Positions 1-10,045 of a stretch of 64,000 nucleotides of DNA are shown piece after piece (the stretch's first letter is position 1; each line of letters opens with the position of its first letter). The position numbers were made by a program, and so were the translations under genes. The notes under the pieces were generated by a model. The model searched no databases and was not told the origin of the DNA. It saw nothing but the letters and a program-made list of their open reading frames with translations. Origin of the DNA: Eutypa lata (taxonomy: Eukaryota; Ascomycota; Sordariomycetes; Xylariales; Diatrypaceae); the NCBI GenBank assembly GCA_022661535.1, contig JAKULF010000003.1:1550001-1614000 (forward strand), read 5' to 3'.

Positions 1-1381
1 AACTGCGGGGTAGCGCCCAGATAGCCAGAGCCTTCTTGTTTCTGATGGCGTCGATAAAATCTATCGCAAAGTCCATAGAACTTGCCCTGATTCCCCGGCC
101 TTGAGCAACCAGTAGCGATGATTGTGGGCTGTTGATCCATGCCTTGAGCTTAGAGACTTCAGACATAGGTAGCTGAGTGGGCGTCTTGAGTCGCCGCCTA
201 CGCCGGATGGACCTGCAGAATATCAATGTGTCTAACGCGCTCGCGTAACCGTGGCCTTCAATGCCAAGGGCCTCTCGTGACCAATCTGTATTGATCTGAA
301 GATACATTTGCTGATATTGCCTGCGCTCTTCGATGATGGCTTTTTGAAGAACCTGGTTTACTACAAGGTATCAATTAGCAAATCCTGAGACCACGTAGAT
401 TTATGTTCATTGACGTTGGAATACATACCTAATAGTATTTGAGATGCTTGACCCTCCAGATTTATGATAGTGTTTCGCTGTTGAGTAAAGTTCTCTATGA
501 GGAAACTGAGCTTGTCGTTTATGTCTCGAGTTTCGGCCATGTGCACCGAGTTCGCGAGCTCGTATACCCGCCTTGTACACTCGGCGATTTCATGTACAAT
601 ATCTTTGAAGCTAATGCTGTAAGGCCGGTACACGGAATGCAAAGCATGCTGAAGTTTGCTCTCCTTATACCAGTTAAGTGCCTTAATCACGAATTTGATA
701 ATCTTGGCATAGAGAATGGCGACGCATCTCCTCATATCTGGTGTCCGGTATAGGTCGATGAACAATTCTGTGAGGGGAAGAACATGAGATACGTCTATCA
801 CAGCACTGGACACCTTAGACAATATTTCCTCGTGGTTCATCACTGTCTACATAAGCTTGTTAGAGCATGCTAGACAAGTGAAATCCTGTTGGCGTGACAA
901 ACCGTAAATAAGAACTTTAGCGAGCCCCATACTAAAGATACATATTCTGGGTAGTGCTGTGAGAGACTATCGAATACACCTGTATAATTATGAGCGACTA
1001 TCATCACATGGAAGATCGTTCAGATGCTGCGTACCGGCATAAAAGGCCACCCTCTGAGAGCAGCTCACTAGGGCTGACCGGACTTCTGATTTTGATGACC
1101 GATTCTGATAAGTAGCCTGTGCTTCATTCAAGGCCTTTTGAAGATCGAGAATCGTATGCCTTCCATCTAGCCATTTCTGGTCCGCTGGACTCAAGTGCTT
1201 TTTTAAGTCTCGAATGTCCGTGTTATATGCCTCCTTTATAGGATCCCAACTACATAACTTATCAGCAAAGGTTAAAGGGGAGGGGACCACTTCAGGCCAC
1301 ATACCCTTCTGGAGTTTGGCCTGTGTAAAACGCTGAGTATTTTCCAGTCCAGATAACCGGTTCAGCAGTCGGGACAAGCTG
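1..1381 (-). CDS. NACHT/STAND (NLR-like) protein, N-terminal part, cut by window edge
   Basis: Four exons can be joined in frame on the minus strand: about 1381-1035, 979-903, 846-429 and 360-1. The introns (55, 56 and 68 nt) have canonical GT/AG ends and consistent phase. The product has the helical N-terminal region that precedes the NACHT ATPase in many fungal STAND proteins. Recognisable pieces are WLDGRHTILDLQKAL, the segment around QHYPEYVSLVWGSLKFLF, then NHEEIL, LYRTPDMRRCVAILYAKI and ECTRRVYELA. Near the edge come KLKAWINSPQSSLLVAQG and FAIDFIDAIRNKKALAIWAL, which in the family lie just before the P-loop region. The NACHT ATPase and repeats would lie outside the window. The family senses non-self or incompatibility signals and can trigger cell death; that role is inferred here. 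The true start is unresolved: an open frame with an ATG at 1694-1696 may supply the first exon. Confidence 0.72.
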
Positions 1382-2190
1382 GTGATTTATGTTTCGGGGC
1401 TGGAATGGCTGTACTTGCGAGGTTGGCTGAAGGCGATTATCAACTAAGCTAAGTGCGGTGTTCGTAGGATTCAGATGTCCGCCAAATATTCCTAGAGTAC
1501 TTGCTGTTGTGCCTGAACTGGCGTCGAGGCGTAGGTCTTCTAAAGGTTGCGTTATTAGATTCATAATGCGCGAGACAGATGAACAACTTGAAATCGTATA
1601 ATGCGATGTCGAGAGCAGCCCCAAGACATATGATCTTATTAAACGGGAAGAGATGTCAGGGGGCTGTGTTGAGTGACTTGGCAGACTTTTGTGCATAGCC
1701 ACTCCCGTTCGATTAATTGATTTTATGTAGTGTGTATTTGGATAGCTGCTTCATATTCCGGCAACTACAACAAAGGTGGCAAAATCAATATTCTAAATAA
1801 ATATGCTCCTTCTCTTCATTTACATTCAATTCCAGTTATTATTCGGCGTTTTTTGTTTACCCCTCAAAATCGTAGGTGATCTGGCTCACCAAATAGGCCT
1901 TGCTTATGGAATACATGATATCATAGCACTTGCATGAAGGCAACTAGAATAGCACAATTGTAATGTCGAGATTCTGCATAGCGGCCGTTTGCTAAGGTGG
2001 GCTTCGCTAGCTGACAATTAAGTGTAGGTATAAGTTATTCGGAAGGATAGATCAAGCAAATGTAAGATATGATACAAACTTAATCAACTATCATTATAAA
2101 GATTCCCGCCCGTCCAACTTCCTATCCATTCCACCCCCCTTCCCCCAACCTTCCATCATCCACCATCATTATTATTCCAAGCCGTCCCCC
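1382..2190. other. Gap between STAND gene and kinase-like gene
   Basis: The minus strand is open from about 1702 to 1292 in another frame and may hold the unresolved first exon of the STAND gene. The rest is AT-rich with no recognisable gene. The kinase-like gene ends at 2191, so both genes run the same way with under 1 kb between them. Confidence 0.4.
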
Positions 2191-3786
2191 TTAAGTCCCA
2201 TCGGGAGCGTTAAACTGCAGCGTAAAAATAGCTTCGCGGGCGTTGGAGGACCCGTTAACTTTAGTCGAGGCAAGGCTGCAGAGGTCGCGCAACGACGGGC
2301 GTTCCGCCGGGTTCGTCGCCATGCACCGAATAATGGCCTCTTGCATATCGAGCGTTGGCGTCGTAGCCCCGATCCGGCGCAGGCTCTCCGGCGCATGCGT
2401 TTTGACAACCTGCGTCAACGCTGGCACACCCGGCGCGGACCGCATAGACCGTCGCGGCCCGGAAGGCGCCGGCGCCGCTCCCGGTGCCGGTATCCGCACC
2501 TTCTCATCCCGCTCTACGAAGTTAAACCCATAATAGTCCTCTTCCGCGATCAGGGAGAGCATTATCTATCGTAATGGTGCAAGGGAGTGGTGAGTAGATG
2601 TGTTTGTTTGGCTGGAACATAGCAGGGGTGGAAGGGGTGGAGGTTCATGCAACTCACGACTCCAATGTCATATACGTTCTGGGCAACTCCATCTAGAGGA
2701 CTAAAGGATATCAGTTGTTAGCTAGGAAATTTACCGTCTCGGCTGATAAAAAAATGTACAGCACACTTGAGTAGGACTTACTTATTCCATTGTTGCGCGG
2801 AATCGAAATTTATTAACTGTTGTTTGTATATCAGCTTTAAGGTTCTCACTTAAGGGGCAATTCTAGGAGTTCGCACCTTTATACGAGCTTGTAGCGTGTG
2901 CTCTGAGTCGCCTTGAACAATCTCGTCGATCATTACATTGCCCGGGTGCATATTACCATGGCTTACCCCATCTTGATCTGGGGCTTTACCCGCTACAACA
3001 TCTTCTCTCTTTATAGGATCGCTCGCGATCCCAAATGGACTGCATTACTTCAAGTTAGCTGGTTCCTCCCCCCCCTTCTGGATAAGCTAGCGGCAACTCG
3101 GGAGCAACAATTTTTGCCAACAAAGAAAAATACTCCCGAAGCAGGTTAGACAGGGCTACAAATAGCTCTAGGAATTTCTTACGGCCATGCCATTGCGATG
3201 CATGCTCTTATCACTACATTAAGACAGTTGTTAATAGCACATCAGAAATCTACCTGCAGTATTCCAAAAGATGCGAAAACTCAACTCGTTAAAGATGACC
3301 CTAGAAAATGGCGAAGCAGAGGAGTGGCCAAGCGTGGGAGTCGTTGGCTTTCCACAACTTACAGCACAAAAATATAGACCAGAGATGTGGATCGAATAGC
3401 GGGAGGCCGATCCACTCGGATATAGAGTCGTTACTCAAACTGAGCTCCATAACGAGGAACGAGCGGTCGAGGAATAAACCTCCTGTGGTCACGAGCCGGA
3501 CGATGTGCTCGCAGCTCCTAAATGTGCTGAGCAAGAGTCTCTCCTTCATTATTCTTATGGCATTCGCGTTGTCGACCGCATCTTTGATTCCGAACTTGCG
3601 CACCACTTCCCTCTCACCCTCTACCCCATTTTGATCCTGGCCCCTGATTTGCTTGAACTGCTTACAGACCATTATGTCGCTTGGAGCGGTTCCCCACAGG
3701 CCTGTATATTCAAACTGCTGCTCTCTATCGAACCATTCAAGCAGGCTTTTCGTCTTTCCCTGGATTCCGGCATACTGGTCTCCCAT
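2191..3786 (-). CDS. Kinase-fold protein, probable pseudokinase
   Basis: The first exon starts at the ATG at 3786 and encodes an N-lobe: VCKQFKQIR (beta-3 Lys), then STFRSCEHIVRLV and hinge FLVMELS. A middle exon carries a catalytic-loop match, HGNMHPGNVMID, near 2925-2960. A further exon reads LINFDSAQQWN (about 2790-2815) in the DFG position, followed by QNVYDIGV and, after a GTGAGT...ATAG intron, IMLSLIAEEDYYGFNF and CMATNPAERPSLRDL (subdomain XI). Both catalytic acidic positions are Asn (HGN for HGD, NFD for DFD/DFG), so catalysis is probably lost. The exon linking hinge to catalytic loop could not be resolved. An in-frame TAA lies between catalytic loop and NFD; a GTTCAA...TTAAAG intron would remove it and restore normal spacing. 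Otherwise the gene is a recent pseudogene. Confidence 0.55.
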
Positions 3787-5343
3787 CTTCTACGGTCATA
3801 CCCCAGGACGATTATTGCAATGGATTTTCAGGGGAAAAGGGTGGATAATACGGTATGTGTCTCTTATACGGGGCTGGTTATTCGTGATAGAAATAAATGA
3901 AGCATAAATGAAATGGGTAAATATGGGACTAAATATTGTATTGTAGGTTTAACGTCATGGGATTGAGTCTAGCCATGATCGGAGAAACATAGGGCAAGGA
4001 CAAAAAGAAGCGTCGTCTTTGTCTACTACATAATAAAAGATTCACTCTAAGAAGCTCTCTACGAGACAAAGAAGTAAGAAACTAGTATATCAAACTAGGA
4101 TGATTAACGATGAATTTGGCAGGCCAAAGACATTGAAACTAACGAGAAGTAAACTTTAGACGAAAACTATCTCCTATCAAATCTTAGGGCCTAACTTCCT
4201 ACCGTTGATCCTTCCTTATTTTATATTTTGTTTTGAGACTATCAAGTTTTCCTTCGTCTCGTCACCAAAATTGATAAATGGGTATGGGTTAAACCTGCGT
4301 TGAACCAGCAGCTCCCTTGACCACACTTTAGAACTTAACAATGGTTTTCCCCGGAATTTATTAAACTACGAGTATCTGATGTTGACACACCACAACGACA
4401 TACACGACCTTACAGAAGGCTGCCATATCTGGACGCTAAGCCTCGTTATGCATCACAGTGCTAATGTTTTTGCTCAGCCTGAGTAGTTTATACCAGGCCG
4501 ATGGCTAGTCGGCCCCGGAGACCTCCTCTACCTAAAGGAGGGTTCTGGGTGACTTGTTTAATGGGGTCCTCGCAGCCGTATCGGTCAAACGCTCACACGG
4601 TTGGAGCTAAATGTTGTACTAGTTAGTTATGACAGCGATGGTGTTTGGTATCACTATTGTGTACGACCAGTCGGACGAGCTGGATCCAAGTGAGGGCATG
4701 AAAACGGTGGAAAGAGACCACGTGTACTAGGTTGAGATGCGTAGAGGCGGAGCTTACCCAGTAGATGGGTTTCCAGTCGAGGTGACATTAAGGAAGTGGG
4801 AGTATCATGAGGAGTAAAGTAAGATTGATATAATGTGAACTAGTATGATTTGTATAGTATGGAAGACGATATTAGATTGCTTCAAACTGTCCCATACACG
4901 ATGAGGTAAGTGTTGAGATGAGGATGATCTCCAGTCACTTAAGATACAATAAAACAGATAAAACCTCTTGCTGGGTTTGGTCTCCAAGTCCATTAGCGAC
5001 CAATAACACTTGCGCTCTCGTACCTTTACTCATCGTTGGATGTAAAGGATACTAAACTTCCTGAAATGCACGAACCGCATGAATTGGTAGTGGCAAGAAT
5101 AGTATAAGCTAGACGATGAGACTTGGTAGGAGTGTCACAGACAAAAACCAACAGTGGTACCGCAACTTAACTAGACGAATAAAGAGAACCATCCTCGAGT
5201 CTAGGAAAGTTGTAAAGCTAGTAGGCTCACGCGTCTTAACATCAGATCGTCAATACCAAGGAATATTTTAACAGCTGTTATATTGTATTGTATTACACAG
5301 GGCACTAGATATAGCCGACACTGGCTAACCCAAGCCTCAGCAC
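3787..5343. other. Intergenic, no gene seen
   Basis: About 1.55 kb of mixed composition between the kinase-like gene and COQ6. Short open frames here (for example 4805-4993 minus) show no family likeness. I see no tRNA or repeat. Confidence 0.5.
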
Positions 5344-6946
5344 TCATAGCAACTTCCCGCCATTCCCAGCCGCCTGCTCCATAAAGAAGCGCTTAACCGG
5401 CGCCATCGCATTGACGGCACTGAGCCCCCACGACCGCAGCGGGACCAGGGGTCCGGATCCCACGGAGTACAGCTTGTGCAGCTTATCGCAGACGCCGAGG
5501 AGGACGTGGTTCGCGGCGTAGCGCTCGGCGGCGTACGGCTCGAGCGCCATGCGGGCGCCGATGTCCTGGCCGTGCGCCGCGGCGCCCGCCACCGCACTCG
5601 CTAGGCTCTCGACGTCGCCCTGGCCCTGGTTCAAACCCTGGCCGGCCAGCGGGTGGATCGTGTGGGCCGCGTCTCCCACCAGCGCCACCCGCTCCCCGAT
5701 GTACGTGTCGGCGTGCCGCAGGCGCAGCGGGAACGACGCCACGGTGCCCTCCTGCACGCCGGTGACGGCCTGTGGTAGGACGGCACCGTGCGTATCTATA
5801 GGTGTGTGCTGTAGCCGCCATGTGAGCTCGTCTTCTTGCCCCGAGGCGATCGTGTGCATGTATTGGAGGTCCACGGGGCTCAGGCGGAACGCGGCGTTGG
5901 CGAGAGCGATGAAGTCTTGCGTGGATAGGCGTTTCAACAGCGCGGCGTTCGATGGCGTCGTCGACCAGACGAGGGTCGCGCGATTTCCTGGGAGTGGCAG
6001 GAGGGCCACTGGGCCCGTCGGGAGGAATCGCTGGTAGGCGACTTTCGTGTCGCCTCCTTCCCCACCCCAGCTGCCGTTGTAGCCGTTGTCTTCGAGCTCT
6101 AGCGTCGCAACGACGCCGTGCCGCTCGTAGTCCCAACCCCGGCTCGGGATCTCGGCGAATGTCCGAACCGGGCTGTTCGCCCCGTCCGCGCCGACGAGTA
6201 GGCGCGCGGCTAGCTGCTGGCCGCTGCCGAGGTGGACGATCGGCCACTCCCGCAGGTCCAGAGCTTCCGTGTCCTCTCCCAGCACGATATTCTCGACCCT
6301 GGCGCCGTCGAATATCGTCGTGCTACCTAGTTCGTCAAGTCGCTTGAGCAGTCCGGATGTCAGATTCAGGTTCTCAATCATGTATGCGATCGTCTTCCCC
6401 CCTGCCGCGCTCGGTGCCCAGTCGAACTCGATCCGTGCGTCTGATACACCGTCCCAGACTTGCATCTCCTGGTATGGCTGGACGCGGTCGCGCTGCATAT
6501 GGTCCCATGCGCCGATGTTCTCGAGGAACCGCGCGGACGCCGGCGTCAGCGAGCTGCACCGGTTCGAGAACCGGTCCGGGGGGGGCTTCCAGGATCGGAG
6601 CTTTTGTAGATCTTGGGCTTCGACTAGGGCTACTCGTAGGCCGGCCGTGACGGGATTCGACCCTAGTAGTTTGGATCCGTATTAGACATAGCGAACCGCT
6701 AGATAATTCCAATTGCCTTCTTTTTGCGGCGGAGAAAGGCGACTGGGGGGGCTTACTCAGTGCTGTCAAAAGACTTAGACCTGCCGGCCCACCTCCTATG
6801 CAGACAACATCGTAGATGTCTGGTTGCGCATTGGTGGCGCTAGTGTATGACCTCGTCAATTGAGGCCTTAAGCGGCGACTACAGCTCTTACATAGTGTTA
6901 AGGCTGGCCTCTTTGAAAATCTGCTACCTCGGAAGAGGACCTCCAT
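5344..6946 (-). CDS. COQ6: Ubiquinone biosynthesis flavin monooxygenase COQ6
   Basis: FAD-dependent hydroxylase of coenzyme Q biosynthesis, C5-hydroxylation of the polyprenyl-benzenoid ring, acting at the inner mitochondrial membrane. Exon 1 begins with an Arg/Ser-rich presequence and reaches the Rossmann motif VVCIGGGPAGLSLLTAL. A canonical intron (GTAAGC...CTAATAC...CTAG, about 6663-6763) leads in phase to SNPVTAGLRVALVEAQDL. Later landmarks are the FAD-binding LLVGADGANSPVR and the family signature ALVGDAAHTIHPLAGQGLNQ. The product is about 500 aa, usual for fungal COQ6. The stop is at 5344. COQ6 from other UbiH-like hydroxylases is told apart by the overall order and the long insertion after GADG; identity is strong. 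The gene is GC-rich compared with its flanks, as expected for a conserved gene. Confidence 0.93.
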
Positions 6947-7546
6947 GTTACCTGCTTTATGTGGTAACAGATGACCTGACCTGATGTTTCACTCGAATAT
7001 CGTGAAGCTCTAAGCTACTCTAGCCTCTAGTTAGAGCTCTGGGAGCTAAGGTATCTATCTGGGTATGCAATAAATAACCCCCACTAACGAGCAAGCTATT
7101 TAACTAGCATACGCAGGGGGGTTTTGGCCGAGGTTTTGCCAAGGGTATAACAGAGAGGACGGAAATACTGGCGTTACATTACACACGAGTGTATCTGATT
7201 CAATAGTTGGCGAAATTAATTGGCTTTGTTTTCTAAAGTTTATGAGTGGCGGAGAAGTTTAGAATCAATTGGTATTTTTCGATTCCTTCGACATAAAAGG
7301 AAGTACGTAAGTAGGTATACAAACTCGGAATAGACCCATAATCCATCATAGATATAACTTGGTATAGCGAAACTCATTAGAAAACCTCCCCATAGTCCCC
7401 CAAACCGCCGTAGAATGAACAGGAAAACCCAAGCCACACCGACCTATAGCCATAAAGAAAGGAATTAATAGCAGTCCCGAGCCCACCCCTCAGAAATAAT
7501 GAAAGCTCCTCCTAGTCCCCCATTGCCAATCTCGTATATACGTCTA
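6947..7546. other. Intergenic between COQ6 and PIL1
   Basis: About 600 bp, AT-rich. A 65-codon hydrophobic frame (7240-7437 minus) lacks family likeness and I do not call it a gene. Confidence 0.5.
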
Positions 7547-8594
7547 CTATGACGGACTCGAGACTGCGGTTTCATCTGTGCTCTTCTCTAGGCGTGTTGT
7601 TCCCTTCTCTCCAGAGGTACGTTCACCATCTGCGTGCGAGCTAGGACCGGCCGTGCTCTGCTCTCCAGTGTCCTCGACATTAGGTACCGTGGCCTCGTCG
7701 AGCTGCAAGGCCCAGCTCTTAAGATCGTCCTCCGCGTCGTTGAGAACCTGTCGGGCCTGTGCGCCGTGGGTGTAGGTACGACGGGCGTCGCCGGGCGTGA
7801 CCGGGTCGTCGTCGAGGAGCGCCAGCAAGCGCCGGCCGTGCTTAGCTAGGAGGATCTGCTTCTCGGCACGCTCGATGGTGGCCGCGAATTCGGCTTCGTA
7901 CGCTTCCTTCAGCTTCTTACGAGTCTGCCAGCCAGTAATATCAATAACAGAGAACATCTCAGGGTAGAGGAGAACCGTAGCTCAAGGATGGCAAAATGGG
8001 AAAAGGAGAAAGGGAAGTGAGAATGAATATGAGTATACATACGATATTTGTCAGCTGGGCCTCCGCGACGAGGTTCTCGGCCTCGGCGCGGACGAGCTCC
8101 TGCTCGAGCACGACGAGGCGGGTGCTCTGGGGCTCGCGGATCTTGAGGCGCTGGATCTCGTCGGCGATCTTGTCGCGGCCGTCGCGGCTGGGCTGGACGC
8201 TGCGCTCGGTGTTGCGGATGGCCTTGAGGTGCTCGCGGGCCTCGTCGAGGCCGTGGGCGTACGTGTCCTCCTGCTCGCCGATCTCGCTGAGGATGACGCC
8301 GACCTTGTCGCTGACGTCCGAGACGGCCTCGTCGCGCGTCTGCTCCCCCCACTCCGACAGCTGCGTCGCGATCGCCACCCGCTCCCGCCCCGCCGCCTCG
8401 TGCGCCGTCACCAGGTTGTTCGTCGACTTGATCAGCCGGTACAGCCGCCGCGACAGCTCCGGCTGGATCGACCCCCGCAGCGACGAGAACGAGAACCCTT
8501 TCCGGCCTCCTGCCGTTGTCGTGCCCCCGGTGGTGCTGCTGCTGCCCCCTTTGTTAGAGCGGATCGATAGCGCGCGATTCCTGTTAAATGCCAT
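7547..8594 (-). CDS. PIL1: Eisosome core protein Pil1/Lsp1 family
   Basis: BAR-domain protein that assembles on the inner face of the plasma membrane and forms eisosome furrows. Exon 1 (8594-8043) starts with ALSIRSNKG and a Gly/Ser/Thr stretch, then the conserved FSFSSLRGSIQPELSRRLYR and SEWGEQTRDEAVSDVSDKVG. It ends at AEAQLTNI. The GTATGT...TGGCAG intron (8042-7925) joins in phase to exon 2, TRKKLKEAYEAEFAATIERA (7924-7547). Total 309 aa; family members are about 300-340 aa. The C-terminal tail is rich in Ser/Thr/Glu and is probably a regulatory, phosphorylated tail (inference). The sequence does not decide between PIL1 and LSP1 paralogues, so the symbol is by family. Confidence 0.92.
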
Positions 8595-9820
8595 TGGATA
8601 TATTAGTCCGTGTTCGACTGGGGACGAAGAGAAGGAAGGAACAGTTGTGTATGTCTGTTTGGGAAGTACAGGTACGTTGATTCGGACGAGAAGAACAAGC
8701 TTCGTCTTCGTCGAGGTTCGGGTGTCGACTTCTCCAATTTCAACACCCCCTTGGAGCTCTGCTGGAAGATATGCATTTTGACCTACATCATGTGGTTTAG
8801 ATCTGAGATCGCAAGTTGTTGGTTTGTTTATATATTCCGTTATAGTATCTGCAACCTGTCAGTCGCGTCCGTAGTTCAGTTGCGACTTCTATCTCGTTCT
8901 GCAGGTATTGCATCCATTGCATATTGCATCTTTGTTGGAGGTGGAACGGAAGCCCCGAGGCTCCGAAGTCTCCTGTTCATCAGGTGTTAAAGCAGTAAGA
9001 GCAAACTTACAATGCAGTCGGAAAACTACCGTATTGTCATGTTCAATTCAATGGCACATTCGACGATATGATCATACGTGTATGTGAGTGGAAGCATAGT
9101 CTAGGGGTTTTAATTATATGTCTTTTTAGGTATTATCTAATTATTCTAAGTTCCACGGGTCATCACACAATAAAGAGAGCACGTCAAATTCCACCCATTT
9201 AGATCTAGTCATCGTGCCACACTAAAGAGACTCAAATCCCGCTGCTCCAAAAAGGAAAAAAGGGCATATGGTGGTAGCGCTTGCTGCAGCTTTCCCTCCA
9301 TATCTCCCTTCAAGACAATGATTTAAGTAGCGGGATGACGACACCCCCCATTGTGTGCTACGTCATGTCCCAATAACAGCCGTAGGGTCAAAGGTCTAGA
9401 TCCCACCCCTCCTAGTCTTTGCGCCGCCTACGAACACAGGCTCCACCTCTTCCCCATTCTATCCTAGATCGCCGGTTCGTCCGAACTTCTTCAGAAGGGC
9501 CAACCATAACGAGGTCCCCTATGACGGTGTCCAATCCAATCATTGTAGTTCAAGGCAGAAAAGGGATGGCTTGATTTGAAGCAAGAAATAGAAGTTGGAA
9601 GAGAGCGCTAAGCGCATTGCCGTGAGATCGTAGGCGAGAAATGAAATGCAATAATAATAGTAGAGTGTATTAAATCGTAGTAAGATGAAAGCAGTCCTGA
9701 TTTCCCCTCCAGCTCTAAGTGATCATAAATCATCATTATCGTAGTCCGACAGTAGTATTATACGAGCGAAAATGCGCGGGTGATTATGGAGATAGAATAT
9801 ATTGCATCTCTAAACCCCCT
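8595..9820. other. Intergenic, PIL1 promoter side
   Basis: About 1.2 kb. The open frame 8610-8990 (+) overlaps the likely PIL1 5' leader and shows no family likeness. The remainder is AT-rich with no visible gene or repeat. Confidence 0.45.
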
Positions 9821-10045
9821 TTAACGATAGGTGGTGCGGCTGGTTCGTTCCGTATACACGACCGGGCTGCTCCGACGGTAGCTACTTGAGCTCACCCGCG
9901 GACTACTATGCGCGTAATAGGCAGTCCGCGGCACAGAGACACGGTTATGGTGGTGGTGGTGATGGCCATGATTGTGATGCTGTCGCACGGGAACGTATTC
10001 CTCATGGTAGTAATACTGGCGGCCAGGCTCAGCACCGAAGCACAT
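9821..10045 (-). CDS. Small His/Tyr/Ser-rich protein, unknown function
   Basis: A 74-aa protein beginning MCFGAEPGRQYYYHEEYVPV at the ATG at 10045, followed by a His-rich run (HGHHHHHHN) and a Ser/Arg/Tyr tail ending TERTSRTTYR. The open frame extends upstream to about 10207, but that part looks like untranslated leader. Short fungal proteins with an MCFG start and a His run are familiar hypotheticals; none has a function I can name. The His run could bind metal ions (inference only). No signal peptide or membrane segment is seen. It stands alone between PIL1 and a gene-poor stretch. Confidence 0.6.
   Translation of the reverse strand: MCFGAEPGRQYYYHEEYVPVRQHHNHGHHHHHHNRVSVPRTAYYAHSSPRVSSSSYRRSSPVVYTERTSRTTYR

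Noticed and set aside
5549..6685. Several long plus-strand frames over COQ6
   Set aside because: They are shadows of the GC-rich COQ6 coding strand; they contain no family motifs.
8610..8990. 126-codon plus-strand frame
   Set aside because: It overlaps the probable PIL1 leader and has no family likeness.
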